Counted from the stretch's first letter, positions 33,822 through 43,074 are shown. The stretch: 64,000 bases of DNA from Chitinophagaceae bacterium (GCA_016786745.1 JAEUVS010000044.1:1-64000), one strand, 5' to 3'. Notes: generated by a model not told the origin, from the letters alone. A program made the numbers and translations.

Positions 33822-34745
33822 TTAAAATTTTGCCGAGAATCCGATCCCTAATAATTGCCTCAGCTGCAACCTCGCAATCGCATCATCGTCGTACAAAAGA
33901 TCCACAGCGATGTTCGCAGATAAAAATTTATTTACTTTCATCGCCAGCACGTTTGTCCAGAATATATCAATGTTTGCCGGGTGATCCTTGTAATTTGAAA
34001 ATGCATCAAAACGTGATTTGAATGTTACATTCGTCATCACATTCTTGTTGAGTTCCGCACTCAGAAATGCACCAAGCTCGTTTCTCGATTTTTTACCGGG
34101 GTCAACTCCGTACGCGCCAATAGACGACAGCAGGTCATCATTTACAATTACCCAACGTTCGGTAATGGGAGAAATAAACACGGAGAATCCTGATGATGGT
34201 TTATAATCGAACCCGAGAGAAAGCAGCACGTATGCCGGGGCCATAAACTTCGACGTGAGTGTTTTGACTTCTGCGCCGTTCACATCTTTTTCATAGGCGT
34301 AACCACGGGCAAACTGTGATCTGAAGTTGAAAAGCGCGCCGGCATACCATTTGTCACTTACCTGGTAACCGTATTTGGAAAGGAGGTCGATACGGTCGTC
34401 GCTTTTTCGATTTCCGAGGCTGGTGGTATTAATATAACCATAACCCAGGTCGAGTGTATTGTGCCAAAGGTTTTTTCCTTCTTTCAAAACAGCATAAAGG
34501 TTGAGAAAGCCAACTGCCGAAAACGAATTTTTATCTCCACCACCCTGCCAGTTTGAAAGTGATCCCTGTGCAACGTTCAGTGTAAACAAGCCACCTGTTT
34601 TCCATCCTTTTTTGTGTGCGGTATCATCCTGGAATTCCTTGTTCGTGTCTTCTCTCAGTTTTTTCACGGTGTTATCCTGACCGGCAACAGATGAAAAAAT
34701 AAGCAGGCCGGAAAAAACGATCAGCGTAAATTTTAAAATTCTCAT
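33822..34745 (-). CDS. DUF3078 outer-membrane-type protein
   Basis: A 307-residue exported protein with signal peptide F-T-L-I-V-F-S-G-L-L-I-F-S-S-V-A-G-Q. The mature part contains T-L-N-V-A-Q-G-S-L-S-N-W-Q-G-G-G, then many alternating strands ending in aromatic residues, G-I-G-F-S-A-K-F, as in small beta-barrels. This is the DUF3078 pattern of Bacteroidetes. The function is unknown. The gene lies 3 nt ahead of scpA, so the two are co-transcribed. Confidence 0.85.
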   Translation of the reverse strand: MRILKFTLIVFSGLLIFSSVAGQDNTVKKLREDTNKEFQDDTAHKKGWKTGGLFTLNVAQGSLSNWQGGGDKNSFSAVGFLNLYAVLKEGKNLWHNTLDLGYGYINTTSLGNRKSDDRIDLLSKYGYQVSDKWYAGALFNFRSQFARGYAYEKDVNGAEVKTLTSKFMAPAYVLLSLGFDYKPSSGFSVFISPITERWVIVNDDLLSSIGAYGVDPGKKSRNELGAFLSAELNKNVMTNVTFKSRFDAFSNYKDHPANIDIFWTNVLAMKVNKFLSANIAVDLLYDDDAIARLQLRQLLGIGFSAKF

Positions 34746-34801
34746 AGAATAAAAATGATCCCCGATGGGGGCGCCACATGCAGGCGTTTAATTGTTACGA
34801 A

Positions 34802-35227
34802 TTATTTCTGATTCTTTAAAAGTTCACGTATTTCAACGAGCAATTTATCGGTGCTCGACAGTTCTGCTTTGGGTGTTGGGGGCGGTGGTTCTTTTCTCTT
34901 CATCGCGTTGATGGATTTAACCATCATGAAAATGATGATCGCGAGAAGAAGAAAGTTTACGACCACCGTAATGAAATTGCCATACGCGAATACAGGCCCC
35001 ATTTCCTGTGCTTTCGCCAGTGGTGTGCCCGCCGGCACATCGGTAAATGCGACATAAGCCTGGCTGAAATCGGGTGTGCCGATAACAAATGCCACTATCG
35101 GCATAATCAGATCTTTGATAACCGAATCAACAATTTTGCCGAAGGCCGCACCGATGATTACGGCGACGGCGAGATCAATAACGTTGCCCTTTACGGCGAA
35201 CTCTTTGAATTCTTTCAATAGTCCCAT
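34802..35227 (-). CDS. mscL: Large-conductance mechanosensitive channel
   Basis: A 141-residue protein with two membrane helices. The first is V-I-D-L-A-V-A-V-I-I-G-A-A-F-G-K-I-V, the pore-lining segment of MscL, and the second runs F-I-T-V-V-V-N-F-L-L-L-A-I-I-I-F-M-M-V. A charged C-terminal helix follows after a P-P-P-P linker. It releases solutes upon sudden hypo-osmotic swelling. Confidence 0.95.
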   Translation of the reverse strand: MGLLKEFKEFAVKGNVIDLAVAVIIGAAFGKIVDSVIKDLIMPIVAFVIGTPDFSQAYVAFTDVPAGTPLAKAQEMGPVFAYGNFITVVVNFLLLAIIIFMMVKSINAMKRKEPPPPTPKAELSSTDKLLVEIRELLKNQK

Positions 35228-35273
35228 AAAAAAAGATTTTGGTGTGCGAACGGTTAAAGTTAGGACGTACGAC

Positions 35274-35837
35274 CTATACGGTCATTATTTCCTTCTCTTT
35301 AGTTCCTAAGTGTTTATCCACCAGCCCGATGAATTTATCGGTAAGCTGCTGCACATTGTCTTCCGCATCTTTTGTTACGTCTTCGCTCATGCCGTTTTTC
35401 TGGAGCTTTTTTATCTGCTCCATGGCATCGCGGCGAATACTTCTTATTGCAACTTTCGAATGTTCGCCTTCGTTCTGGGCTTTTTTTACCAGTTCCCGCC
35501 GGCGTTCTTCGGTTAATGGGGGGAGGAAAAGGCGGATGATGTTTCCGTCGTTTTGGGGGTTGAGGCCGATATTAGCGGCGATAATCGCTCTTTCAATCGG
35601 CTGAAGCATGTTTTTTTCCCACGGCTGAATGGTGAGTGTACGGGCATCGGCAACAGAAATATTGCCTACCTGGTTTATGGGGGTTGGATTTCCGTAATAA
35701 TCTACCACAATACCGTCTATAATGCCAGGCGTAGCCTTTCCAGCGCGTATTTTCTGCAGTTCCGTTTCAAGGTGGGTAATGGCTTTTGTCATCGAATCCT
35801 TCGAGATTTCGATGACCAGGTCTAATTCTTCCGGCAT
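35274..35837 (-). CDS. frr: Ribosome recycling factor
   Basis: A 187-residue RRF: M-x-K-A-I-x-H-L-E-T-E-L-Q-K-I-R-A-G-K-A-T-P near the start, D-Y-Y-G-N-P-T-P-I-N-Q-V and the C-terminal R-R-D-A-M-E-Q-I-K-K-L-Q region. It frees ribosomes after termination together with EF-G. The usual partner pyrH is not beside it; mscL lies downstream and a MraY-like gene lies beyond. Confidence 0.95.
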   Translation of the reverse strand: MPEELDLVIEISKDSMTKAITHLETELQKIRAGKATPGIIDGIVVDYYGNPTPINQVGNISVADARTLTIQPWEKNMLQPIERAIIAANIGLNPQNDGNIIRLFLPPLTEERRRELVKKAQNEGEHSKVAIRSIRRDAMEQIKKLQKNGMSEDVTKDAEDNVQQLTDKFIGLVDKHLGTKEKEIMTV

Positions 35838-35909
35838 ACAAACGAAAATTAAGTCGCTGCAAACCTACATCAAATCGAAAATCAGGCAAAATGGTATTAA
35901 GGTAAACGC

Positions 35910-37052
35910 TTATCCTTTGAGGTTCTGTTGTTCGAGCACGATATCTTTTGTGAGAGGAACAACCCTGGTACCGGAGTGTTCTTTTTTCTTTACCTCAGAT
36001 GCCCTGGCCACAAACATGCGTGGATAACGGCGTGTGTAGTAAAGCATGGCGATGCCGGTAAAGAAGATAGCGATGCCTGAAAGGATGATCCATGTACATC
36101 CGGAATTGCGGAATGAATACGCAGCCACAACAAAGGCGATGCTGAAGCCGGCGAGCGTAAATGTGATAGTATTGTGCGACCACCCCTTGTCGAGCATGAG
36201 GTGATGGATATGGTTTCTGTCGGGACTAAACGGCGATCTCTGGTGGAATATCCTGATCCCAAAAACCCTGAGTGTATCGAGCAAAGGAATCAGGAGAACA
36301 GTGAAGCCAACTGCAGGGGCCGCTGTAACCGGAACATTGATGCCGGGAGATTGTGCCACTGCGATAAACTTCACTACCAGTATGGCGTTGACGAGCCCTA
36401 TAAGCATGGAACCAGTGTCGCCCATGAATATTTTAGCGGGGTGGTAGTTGAAGATAAGGAAGGCAGTAAGTGCGCCGGCAAGCGAAAATCCAAGTACCGC
36501 ATAGGGCACCATACCTGCTGCCAGGAACCATGATCCGAAAATGGCGGAAGCGATGATGCCGAGCGTTCCCGCAAGGCCGTCTATTCCGTCAATAAGGTTA
36601 AATGAGTTAATTATAACGATAACTGTGAAATATGTAAGGAAGATGCTGAACATTTCAGGCAGTTCATTGACGCCTAAAAAGCCGTGCATGCTTGTAATCT
36701 GTACACCGCCTTTATAAACGATCAGGAACGCGGCAAGCACCTGTCCGATGAATTTTTTTACGGGAGAAATAACGAGGATATCATCTTTCAGGCCGAGGAA
36801 AAACATCACGAGGGCAGCGGCCAGAAAATATTGAAATTCAGAAGCGTTACCGAGACTTATACTTAGAAGGCAGGCGAGCATGAACCCTGCGAAGATACCG
36901 ATGCCTCCAAGTGACGGAATGTGTGCCTGGTGAATTTTACGCTCATCAGGAACGTCGAAGAGTTTTTTCGATTCCGCTACGATAATTATTGCTGGTATCG
37001 CTAGAAAGGTAATTGAAAAGGATATGGCCAGTGATAGCAGAACATCAAACAT
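35910..37052 (-). CDS. WecA/TagO/MraY-family sugar-1-phosphate transferase
   Basis: A 380-residue polytopic membrane enzyme (about ten helices) that moves a sugar phosphate onto a polyprenyl phosphate carrier. Motifs are G-L-K-D-D (magnesium site), N-L-I-D-G-I-D-G-L-A-G, F-M-G-D-T-G-S-M and R-S-P-F-S-P-D-R-N-H-I-H-H. The last is the WecA-like histidine loop, so the likely donor is UDP-GlcNAc, feeding surface polysaccharide, rather than MurNAc-pentapeptide. It stands alone. Confidence 0.9.
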   Translation of the reverse strand: MFDVLLSLAISFSITFLAIPAIIIVAESKKLFDVPDERKIHQAHIPSLGGIGIFAGFMLACLLSISLGNASEFQYFLAAALVMFFLGLKDDILVISPVKKFIGQVLAAFLIVYKGGVQITSMHGFLGVNELPEMFSIFLTYFTVIVIINSFNLIDGIDGLAGTLGIIASAIFGSWFLAAGMVPYAVLGFSLAGALTAFLIFNYHPAKIFMGDTGSMLIGLVNAILVVKFIAVAQSPGINVPVTAAPAVGFTVLLIPLLDTLRVFGIRIFHQRSPFSPDRNHIHHLMLDKGWSHNTITFTLAGFSIAFVVAAYSFRNSGCTWIILSGIAIFFTGIAMLYYTRRYPRMFVARASEVKKKEHSGTRVVPLTKDIVLEQQNLKG

Positions 37053-37174
37053 CAGCCAGGTTTTGGTTTAGATAAATTACGGACTAACCCACGTACTTTT
37101 TTTGTTACCCTATCGCAAATTACCTTGAGAAACTGGTATTAACAACATTTCGGGGTAATATTCCAGCTAGTCCT

Positions 37175-37205
37175 AATAAATAAACAACATTAGGCTTTAT
37201 TTATT
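37175..37205. repeat. Inverted repeat in the transketolase promoter region
   Basis: AATAAATAAA (37175-37184) and TTTATTTATT (37196-37205) are perfect 10-bp inverted arms with an 11-nt spacer. It lies just upstream of a TAGTTTTG promoter core. It could be an operator or, being AT-only, a chance structure. Confidence 0.4.
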
Positions 37206-37216
37206 GTTCATTCCTG

Positions 37217-37224
37217 TAGTTTTG
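37217..37224 (+). promoter_or_regulatory. Bacteroidetes-type -7 element before the transketolase gene
   Basis: TAGTTTTG matches TAnnTTTG, 21 nt upstream of the ATG at 37246. No exact TTTG at -33 is seen. The 10-bp inverted repeat sits where an activator or repressor could act. Confidence 0.45.
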
Positions 37225-37245
37225 CCGCCTACTAAACAGTAAAAT

Positions 37246-38076
37246 ATGGAAGATTTATTGGGAATGGCCTCCCAAATCCGGAGAGATATTGTAAGGATGG
37301 TGCATGGTAGCGCAAGTGGTCACCCGGGTGGTTCACTAGGCTGTGCCGACTTTTTCACCGCCCTCTATTTCCGGGTTATGAAGCATGACCCCAAATTCCA
37401 TATGGATGGGATAAACGAGGATCTTTTTTTCCTCTCGAATGGCCATATTTCCCCTGTTTTTTATTCAACGCTCGCGCGTTCGGGTTACTTCGACATCAAG
37501 GAGCTCTCAACTTTCCGCAAGATCAATTCACGGCTCCAGGGGCATCCCGCCACACATGAACATCTGCCCGGTGTTCGCATTGCCTCGGGCTCGCTTGGCC
37601 AGGGGCTCAGCGTGGCTATCGGTGCGGCACTTGCCAAAAAGCTCAATAAAGACGACCGGTTTGTTTTTTCATTACACGGCGACGGCGAGTTGCAGGAAGG
37701 GCAGATATGGGAAGCTTTAATGTTTGCGGCTCATAACAAAGTAGATAACCTGATTTCAACGGTTGATATCAATGGCCAGCAGATTGACGGACCTACGGCT
37801 AAAGTGCTTAACCTCGGAAGTATCAAAGCAAAATTTGAAGCGTTTGGCTGGCAGACCATCGAAATGGACGGCAACAACATGAACGCAGTGATCGCAGGTC
37901 TGAACAAAGCCAAAGAACTTTCCGGTAAAGGAAAGCCTGTTGGCATTATGATGAAAACTGTGATGGGTAAAGGCGTTGACTTTATGGAAAACGATCACAA
38001 CTGGCACGGTATAGCACCGAACGATGAGCAGTTGGCTAAAGCATTGGCACAGCTACCCGAACTCTCAGATTATTGA
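37246..38076 (+). CDS. Transketolase, N-terminal (TPP-binding) subunit
   Basis: A 276-residue protein equal to the first half of transketolase. It carries the TPP signature H-G-D-G-E-L-Q-E-G-Q-I-W-E-A and N-G-Q-Q-I-D-G, plus G-H-P-G-G-S-L-G near the start. Many bacteria split transketolase into two adjacent genes. Here the next gene is an NTF2-like protein, and no C-terminal (pyrimidine-domain) half is in the window, so the partner must be elsewhere. Confidence 0.92.
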   Translation: MEDLLGMASQIRRDIVRMVHGSASGHPGGSLGCADFFTALYFRVMKHDPKFHMDGINEDLFFLSNGHISPVFYSTLARSGYFDIKELSTFRKINSRLQGHPATHEHLPGVRIASGSLGQGLSVAIGAALAKKLNKDDRFVFSLHGDGELQEGQIWEALMFAAHNKVDNLISTVDINGQQIDGPTAKVLNLGSIKAKFEAFGWQTIEMDGNNMNAVIAGLNKAKELSGKGKPVGIMMKTVMGKGVDFMENDHNWHGIAPNDEQLAKALAQLPELSDY

Positions 38077-38192
38077 TTTTAATTCTTATATTACAGTACA
38101 TCCTCCCTCTCCAATTTATTCCTTGAATTTTTACCTGCCCGGTTAACTAAATCGTTGGTGCCCGCCTATTATAACACCCAAAACCCCGGACA

Positions 38193-38675
38193 ATGAAAAA
38201 GTTTGTATTAACAGGACTTATGTTCCTGTTCGCTTTGATTTCCTTCGCCCAATCGGAAGAAGAGAATGGAAAAATCTTCATCAGGCACCCTTACATTGAG
38301 GTTGTAAACAAATCAATGAAATCTTATGCTGATAACGATTTCGCCAGCCTTGCAATGGTATTCGCGGATACTGCGAAAATCTGGATATCAGGTATAGAAA
38401 AACCGATCTCCGCAAAAGACATGCTTAAAGATTGGGCCACTGATCGCGACTTCTACGACAGCATCAAAGTGTCGGTTGTGGGATACCCCGATTACCTGCA
38501 TTATAAAGACAAGGACCAGAAGTGGGTCCAATCATGGTGGACATGGTCAGGCAAGTCGAAGAAAACAGGAGAATTAGTAAAAGTAGAATTTGTGCAGTTC
38601 GACAAATTCAACAGTGCGGGAAAGATAGAACTGGAAGGTTTGTATGGCGACTTTTCAAAAATCGTGAAGAATTAA
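38193..38675 (+). CDS. Secreted NTF2-like (SnoaL-type) protein
   Basis: A 160-residue protein with signal peptide F-V-L-T-G-L-M-F-L-F-A-L-I-S-F-A-Q. The mature part has the cone-like NTF2 pattern: a helix I-E-V-V-N-K-S-M-K-S-Y-A-D-N-D-F-A-S-L, then D-T-A-K-I-W-I-S-G, and C-terminal strands V-E-F-V-Q-F-D-K-F-N-S. Such proteins bind small ligands or act as enzymes; no catalytic residues can be named. Its stop overlaps the convergent ispG stop. Confidence 0.75.
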   Translation: MKKFVLTGLMFLFALISFAQSEEENGKIFIRHPYIEVVNKSMKSYADNDFASLAMVFADTAKIWISGIEKPISAKDMLKDWATDRDFYDSIKVSVVGYPDYLHYKDKDQKWVQSWWTWSGKSKKTGELVKVEFVQFDKFNSAGKIELEGLYGDFSKIVKN

Positions 38676-40645
38676 GCCGGGTCGGTCCACACTTCGTTTT
38701 CTTTCAAAATATTAATTAACTCTTCAACGGCCACGTCGCTGTTAACGGAGCGTTTCACCACGTCCTTGCCTTTGTATAATGTAATCTTTCCGGGACCGCT
38801 GCCCACATAACCAAAGTCTGCATCGGCCATTTCACCAGGTCCGTTAACAATGCATCCCATTATGGCGATCTTGACACCTTTCAGGTGGTTAGTAACCGCC
38901 CGGATGCGAGCAGTTGTTTCCTGCAAATCAAAAAGTGTACGTCCGCACGACGGGCATGAGATGTACTCGGTTTTACTAATACGTGTTCGTGTGGCCTGTA
39001 ATATTGAGAAAGATGTATTGTTGATGAACTGATGATTGTTTTTTGCTTCGAGATAAGTACGACCGCTCACTTTATTATTCACGATCAGCGAAGGTTCATT
39101 GATCAGCCAGATGCCATCTCCCATTCCATCGAGAAACAATGCGCCCGCTTCGGTAGAAAAATGAATAAGCTGCTCATCAATAGTTGTGTCGCTGCTTTCA
39201 ACGACAGTGATCACCGGTGTCTGAATATTCTCCAACATCAGGTTCGCAATAAACTCCCTGACGGAAGGCATGGGTGTTTGATCCGACGACCACACGCAGA
39301 GCACCACATCGCTCCTGTTGCGTATTTTTTCCACCAGTTGCTTCGCGAGCCGTTCATTAAAGCAATCGATGGAAATATAACAATGACCAATATCCGAAGT
39401 TTCCAATGCAATAAATTCTTCTGCCTGGAACAAGGGATGATACTTTTGTTTATCAGGCGCCGAAAGCCAGATGTTGTAATCGCAAATTACCTGCAGGCTA
39501 CCCGGCAACGCGAAATCAAGAATTTTGCCGGAAGTATAGATATAGTCTGCCGCTGCGTCGCTGATATTCCATTTATCGAGTCCTGAATCATATCGATAGC
39601 CCACCGATTCAAGATCGCGCGGAGTGATTGTTTCTTCTTTCATAAAATCTGCCACGACCACTGGCACATGACCACTTCCGGTGTTTGAAACAGTGTGTGT
39701 AATTCTTCTCCGGTATTCAAAGGGAGAGAACGGAAGTCGCTCGGGATTGACCAGGATGTTGTGGTCGAAATTCCTGTTTACATATCGCTTTACTAAATCC
39801 TTGCAGACGGGTATTTCAAATTCAGGGTCTTCTGTGAGTGAAACCCTGATCGTATCGCCAATACCGTCTTCCAGCAAAGTACCGATGCCGATAGCGGATT
39901 TTATTCTTCCATCTTCCCCATCACCAGCTTCTGTAACGCCGAGATGCAGCGGATACAACTCACCAAACTCATCCTGCATCGTTTGAACGAGCAGCCTGTA
40001 TGCCTGCACCATTACGAGCGGGTTGCTCGATTTCATGCTCAGGACAATGTTGTGGTAATTTTCATCGCGCGAGATTCTTAGAAATTCCATCGCACTTTCT
40101 ACCATTCCCATTGCTGTGTCGCCGTACCTGCTCATGATCCTGTCGCTAAGCGAGCCGTGGTTGGTGCCAATACGCATTGCTGTGCCGTATTCTTTGCAGA
40201 TCCTTACGAGTGGCGTAAACCGTTCCCTGATGCGTTCTATTTCTTCGTTGTACGCCGCATCAGTGTATTCAATGTATTCGAATTTCTTTTTATCAACATA
40301 GTTGCCGGGGTTTACGCGAACTTTCTCTACGATGCGCGCTGCGATTTCCGCTGCGTTGGGTGTAAAGTGAATGTCGGCTACGAGAGGAGTGTTATAGCCC
40401 AGGTTTCTTAATCCATTTTTTATGTTGAGGAGATTCTCTGCTTCTTTTTTGCTTGGCGCCGTAATTCGTACCAACTCGGCCCCTGCTTCAATGCACCTGA
40501 TGGATTGTTCGATGGTAGCGTTTGTATCCATCGTATCCGTTGTGGTCATTGTTTGTACGCGTATAGGATGAAGGTTGCCGATAAGCAAACCACCGACGTT
40601 GACCTCGAGTGTTTTTAAGCGATGATATGTTTGTGTATGTTGCAA
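38672..40645 (-). CDS. ispG: (E)-4-hydroxy-3-methylbut-2-enyl diphosphate synthase, long form
   Basis: A 657-residue iron-sulfur enzyme of the MEP isoprenoid pathway. It has the N-terminal TIM barrel (R-V-Q-T-M-T-T-T-D-T and N-P-G-N-Y residues) and the C-terminal cluster domain with C-P-S-C-G-R-T-L-F-D-L and I-M-G-C-I-V-N-G-P-G-E. The extra ~250 residues between them make the long form known from Bacteroidetes, Chlamydiae and plants. With dxs at 31.1 kb, two pathway genes lie in the window. Confidence 0.95.
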   Translation of the reverse strand: MQHTQTYHRLKTLEVNVGGLLIGNLHPIRVQTMTTTDTMDTNATIEQSIRCIEAGAELVRITAPSKKEAENLLNIKNGLRNLGYNTPLVADIHFTPNAAEIAARIVEKVRVNPGNYVDKKKFEYIEYTDAAYNEEIERIRERFTPLVRICKEYGTAMRIGTNHGSLSDRIMSRYGDTAMGMVESAMEFLRISRDENYHNIVLSMKSSNPLVMVQAYRLLVQTMQDEFGELYPLHLGVTEAGDGEDGRIKSAIGIGTLLEDGIGDTIRVSLTEDPEFEIPVCKDLVKRYVNRNFDHNILVNPERLPFSPFEYRRRITHTVSNTGSGHVPVVVADFMKEETITPRDLESVGYRYDSGLDKWNISDAAADYIYTSGKILDFALPGSLQVICDYNIWLSAPDKQKYHPLFQAEEFIALETSDIGHCYISIDCFNERLAKQLVEKIRNRSDVVLCVWSSDQTPMPSVREFIANLMLENIQTPVITVVESSDTTIDEQLIHFSTEAGALFLDGMGDGIWLINEPSLIVNNKVSGRTYLEAKNNHQFINNTSFSILQATRTRISKTEYISCPSCGRTLFDLQETTARIRAVTNHLKGVKIAIMGCIVNGPGEMADADFGYVGSGPGKITLYKGKDVVKRSVNSDVAVEELINILKENEVWTDPA

Positions 40646-40667
40646 TAGCTATTATTTAAAAAGCCAA

Positions 40668-41297
40668 CTACCAATCCTTTTCCTGACGTCCCGCCGTTCT
40701 GTTTCGTTGCTGCATTTTCTGCTGCACCTGCTGCTCTCTCTGCTGCAACGCCTTCAGCAATTGCTCAACCTGTTTGCGACTGAGATTACTTTGGGGCGGC
40801 TGCGGACGTTTATTCTGATTTTGTTGTTTCTGTTTCTTCTCATCTTTCTTTTCCGGTGGTGGGGGCGTTTTTTTCTTCAACTCCGTTAATGCTTTCTGCA
40901 AATTAACCCTGGCGTCTTCATCGGCCGGATCCATTTTCACCGCCATTTTATATGCTGCGATGCTCTCCTCCAGTTTACTTTGCTTTGAAAGTGAAACTCC
41001 CTTGTTGTAATATCCTTTCTGTTTAAATGCTGAATCCGGGGCAACCGCAATAGAATTGTCGAAACTTTTTACTGCATCTTCAAATTTTGAAATACGGAAG
41101 TAGTCGTCACCCAAATTGAAATTCAATACGGGGTCAGCCGGTTTCAGTTCTTTCGCTTTCAGGTACTCTGGCAGCGCCCTGTCGAACTTTTGTTCCCTGT
41201 ACATTTTGTTTGCAGCAATAATATGTGAAGCGCCAGTGCGCTGGGCGCTTGCACCAACAACGGTCACAATCAACAATATCGTCATCATCCACCTCAT
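40668..41297 (-). CDS. TPR-repeat protein of the second Bat locus (BatC-like)
   Basis: A 209-residue exported protein: signal peptide (I-L-L-I-V-T-V-V-G-A-S-A-Q), three tetratricopeptide repeats at about 28-135 (for example A-L-P-E-Y-L-K-A-K-E-L-K-P-A-D-P and K-G-Y-Y-N-K-G-V-S-L-S-K-Q), then a Lys/Gln/Pro-rich tail of low complexity. TPR proteins directly behind batB are named BatC. Its start overlaps the batB stop (41294-41297). It probably scaffolds the Bat complex in the periplasm. Confidence 0.82.
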   Translation of the reverse strand: MRWMMTILLIVTVVGASAQRTGASHIIAANKMYREQKFDRALPEYLKAKELKPADPVLNFNLGDDYFRISKFEDAVKSFDNSIAVAPDSAFKQKGYYNKGVSLSKQSKLEESIAAYKMAVKMDPADEDARVNLQKALTELKKKTPPPPEKKDEKKQKQQNQNKRPQPPQSNLSRKQVEQLLKALQQREQQVQQKMQQRNRTAGRQEKDW

Positions 41298-42295
41298 GCC
41301 ATTTTAAGTTTTCGTTCCGGCACCACAAATTCTACCAGCAGCAGTAACAATGCGCCTGCAATAAACCACTGGAAGTAGTGAATGTAATCTTTGAACGCCG
41401 CATCCTCCACGGCTGTTTCCTGGATTTTTGCGAGTTGCTTCGTTATCACTTCTACCGCATCGTTCACTTCGTCGGGATTCACATACACCCCGTTTGTTGT
41501 TGCCGACAATTGTTTCAGCTGCCCGTCGTTCAGTTTTGATAACACCGTGTTGCCCTCCGGATCTTTTTTAAACTGACCGGTCGACGGATCAGGTATCGGC
41601 GTACCGAGCGATGAACCAATTCCGACCGTGTTAACGATCACGCCGTTTGCTGCAAGCTGCTTCGCCACTTCGATCGATTCCGGGTCATGATCCTCTCCGT
41701 CTGTGATCAACACTATCGATTTATATTTTCTTTCCTTACTGTTAAACGCCGCAGTGCTAAGTTTTAATGCATCGGAGATCATGGTTCCCTGCGAAGGAAC
41801 TATGCCCGGCGATGCGTTCTGAACATACATTTCAGCAGCAGCGTGGTCGGTGGAAAGGGGCATCTGCATATAGGCCCTGCCGGCAAACAACACAAGTCCC
41901 ACCCTGTCGTCAGGCAAATAAGAAATCAACCTGTGAACAAGCTGCTTCGCTTTTTCGAGACGGTTGGGTTTGATGTCTTCTGCAAGCATGCTGTTACTTA
42001 CGTCGAGGGCAATCATCACATCCACACCTTTTCTTTCTACCTTATCCATCGTACCCGGACGTAAAGGGTTAACGATCGCGATGATAATCGCGGCCAACGC
42101 GGCCATGCCAAGCCCGAACTTAAGTACATATTTAAAATGGGAATGGTTGGCGGAAAGCTCGTTCACCAGCTTCTCGTCGCCGATTTTCGCGGCAATTGTT
42201 CTCTTCCAGCGAATTACATACCAGAACAGGAGAATGAGAAATGGAATGGCCATCAAACCTAATATGAACCCCGGATGCTGGTACTGGAAACCCAT
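41294..42295 (-). CDS. batB: VWA-domain membrane protein BatB
   Basis: A 333-residue protein with two N-terminal membrane helices, a von Willebrand A domain with intact metal site D-V-S-N-S, and one C-terminal helix, the same build as BatA at 7.1 kb. BatA and BatB are thought to form a hetero-oligomer in the inner membrane. It lies 33 kb away from the moxR-batA run, with only the TPR gene as Bat neighbour. Confidence 0.88.
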   Translation of the reverse strand: MGFQYQHPGFILGLMAIPFLILLFWYVIRWKRTIAAKIGDEKLVNELSANHSHFKYVLKFGLGMAALAAIIIAIVNPLRPGTMDKVERKGVDVMIALDVSNSMLAEDIKPNRLEKAKQLVHRLISYLPDDRVGLVLFAGRAYMQMPLSTDHAAAEMYVQNASPGIVPSQGTMISDALKLSTAAFNSKERKYKSIVLITDGEDHDPESIEVAKQLAANGVIVNTVGIGSSLGTPIPDPSTGQFKKDPEGNTVLSKLNDGQLKQLSATTNGVYVNPDEVNDAVEVITKQLAKIQETAVEDAAFKDYIHYFQWFIAGALLLLLVEFVVPERKLKMA

Positions 42296-42308
42296 CCTGC
42301 AAATTTAC

Positions 42309-43049
42309 TCATCTTTTCCCCTCCATAAAACCGTACTTACGCAGTATCTCCTTCAGAAGATCAACACGGCCGAGGTCCACTTCCCAGGAATTGCGAACCC
42401 GTGATTGCAGCTGAAATACAAAAAAATATGGATGCCTGTTTTCTTCTATCCATCCCACTATCCAGCCCAGCTTATAACCTTTATCCGTGTATCCCTCACC
42501 GATTTTATAACTCAGCTTGTAATTGGCATTGTCTTCCTGCAGCATCATATTTTTAACCATTCTTTGGGAACGTGCCTGGAAGGGAAGCTGGCCGAAATAT
42601 AGTTTTTTGACAAGACCGAGTTGTTCATCGGCGGTAACCTTTAGTGAGTTATCGAGCCAGAAGGTGTCGAGGTTGTCCTGGATGACCGGTTTGTTGTAAC
42701 GGCGGCCGTAGCCCAGCGTGTCGAGCCAGCGCTGCAACGTGTCTTTACCGATTCGTTGAGCGAGTTCACCGAAAGAAGGAATAGCCTGCGCAGAATCTCT
42801 TACCCGGCCAATTTCGATACCGATCAAAGTATTTACGATATCAAACGTTGAAGCAGGCAGATAGGCGCTGTCGCGGTACCGGCTTACATTATAGATAGTA
42901 AACTCCCCGGAGATGTTATCGAACAGCCCGAATGTGCCATCGAGCTGGTTGTGATTAAAATATTGAGAAAGACTTTTGTCTTCGTTAATGTTGTTTATGG
43001 AACAGGAACAGAACAGGGCGATAACGATGAAGCCGGTTAACTTCCGCAT
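42309..43049 (-). CDS. Class D beta-lactamase-like lipoprotein, predicted inactive
   Basis: A 246-residue lipoprotein (signal ending F-C-S-C) whose body aligns with OXA-type class D enzymes: G-T-F-G-L-F-D, P-A-S-T-F, L-G-Y-G, F-W-L-D-N-S-L-K-V and G-W-I-V-G-W. The catalytic motifs are altered. S-T-F-K is S-T-F-D (67-70), losing the carbamylated lysine; S-x-V is gone, with the loop shortened by about 25 residues; Y-G-N is Y-G-R (114-116); K-T-G is K-I-G (182-184). Only Ser67 remains. It may bind ligands or peptidoglycan without hydrolysis. It stands next to batB. Confidence 0.75.
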   Translation of the reverse strand: MRKLTGFIVIALFCSCSINNINEDKSLSQYFNHNQLDGTFGLFDNISGEFTIYNVSRYRDSAYLPASTFDIVNTLIGIEIGRVRDSAQAIPSFGELAQRIGKDTLQRWLDTLGYGRRYNKPVIQDNLDTFWLDNSLKVTADEQLGLVKKLYFGQLPFQARSQRMVKNMMLQEDNANYKLSYKIGEGYTDKGYKLGWIVGWIEENRHPYFFVFQLQSRVRNSWEVDLGRVDLLKEILRKYGFMEGKR

Positions 43050-43074
43050 TTGTAAAATTTGCGCAAAGGTAAAT

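Noticed and set aside
34760..34800. CCCC-GAT-GGGG and GCGCC/GGCG hairpins between mscL and the DUF3078 gene as terminator
   Set aside because: The stems are short (4-5 bp) and only a weak T-run follows on the minus strand, so I did not call a terminator.
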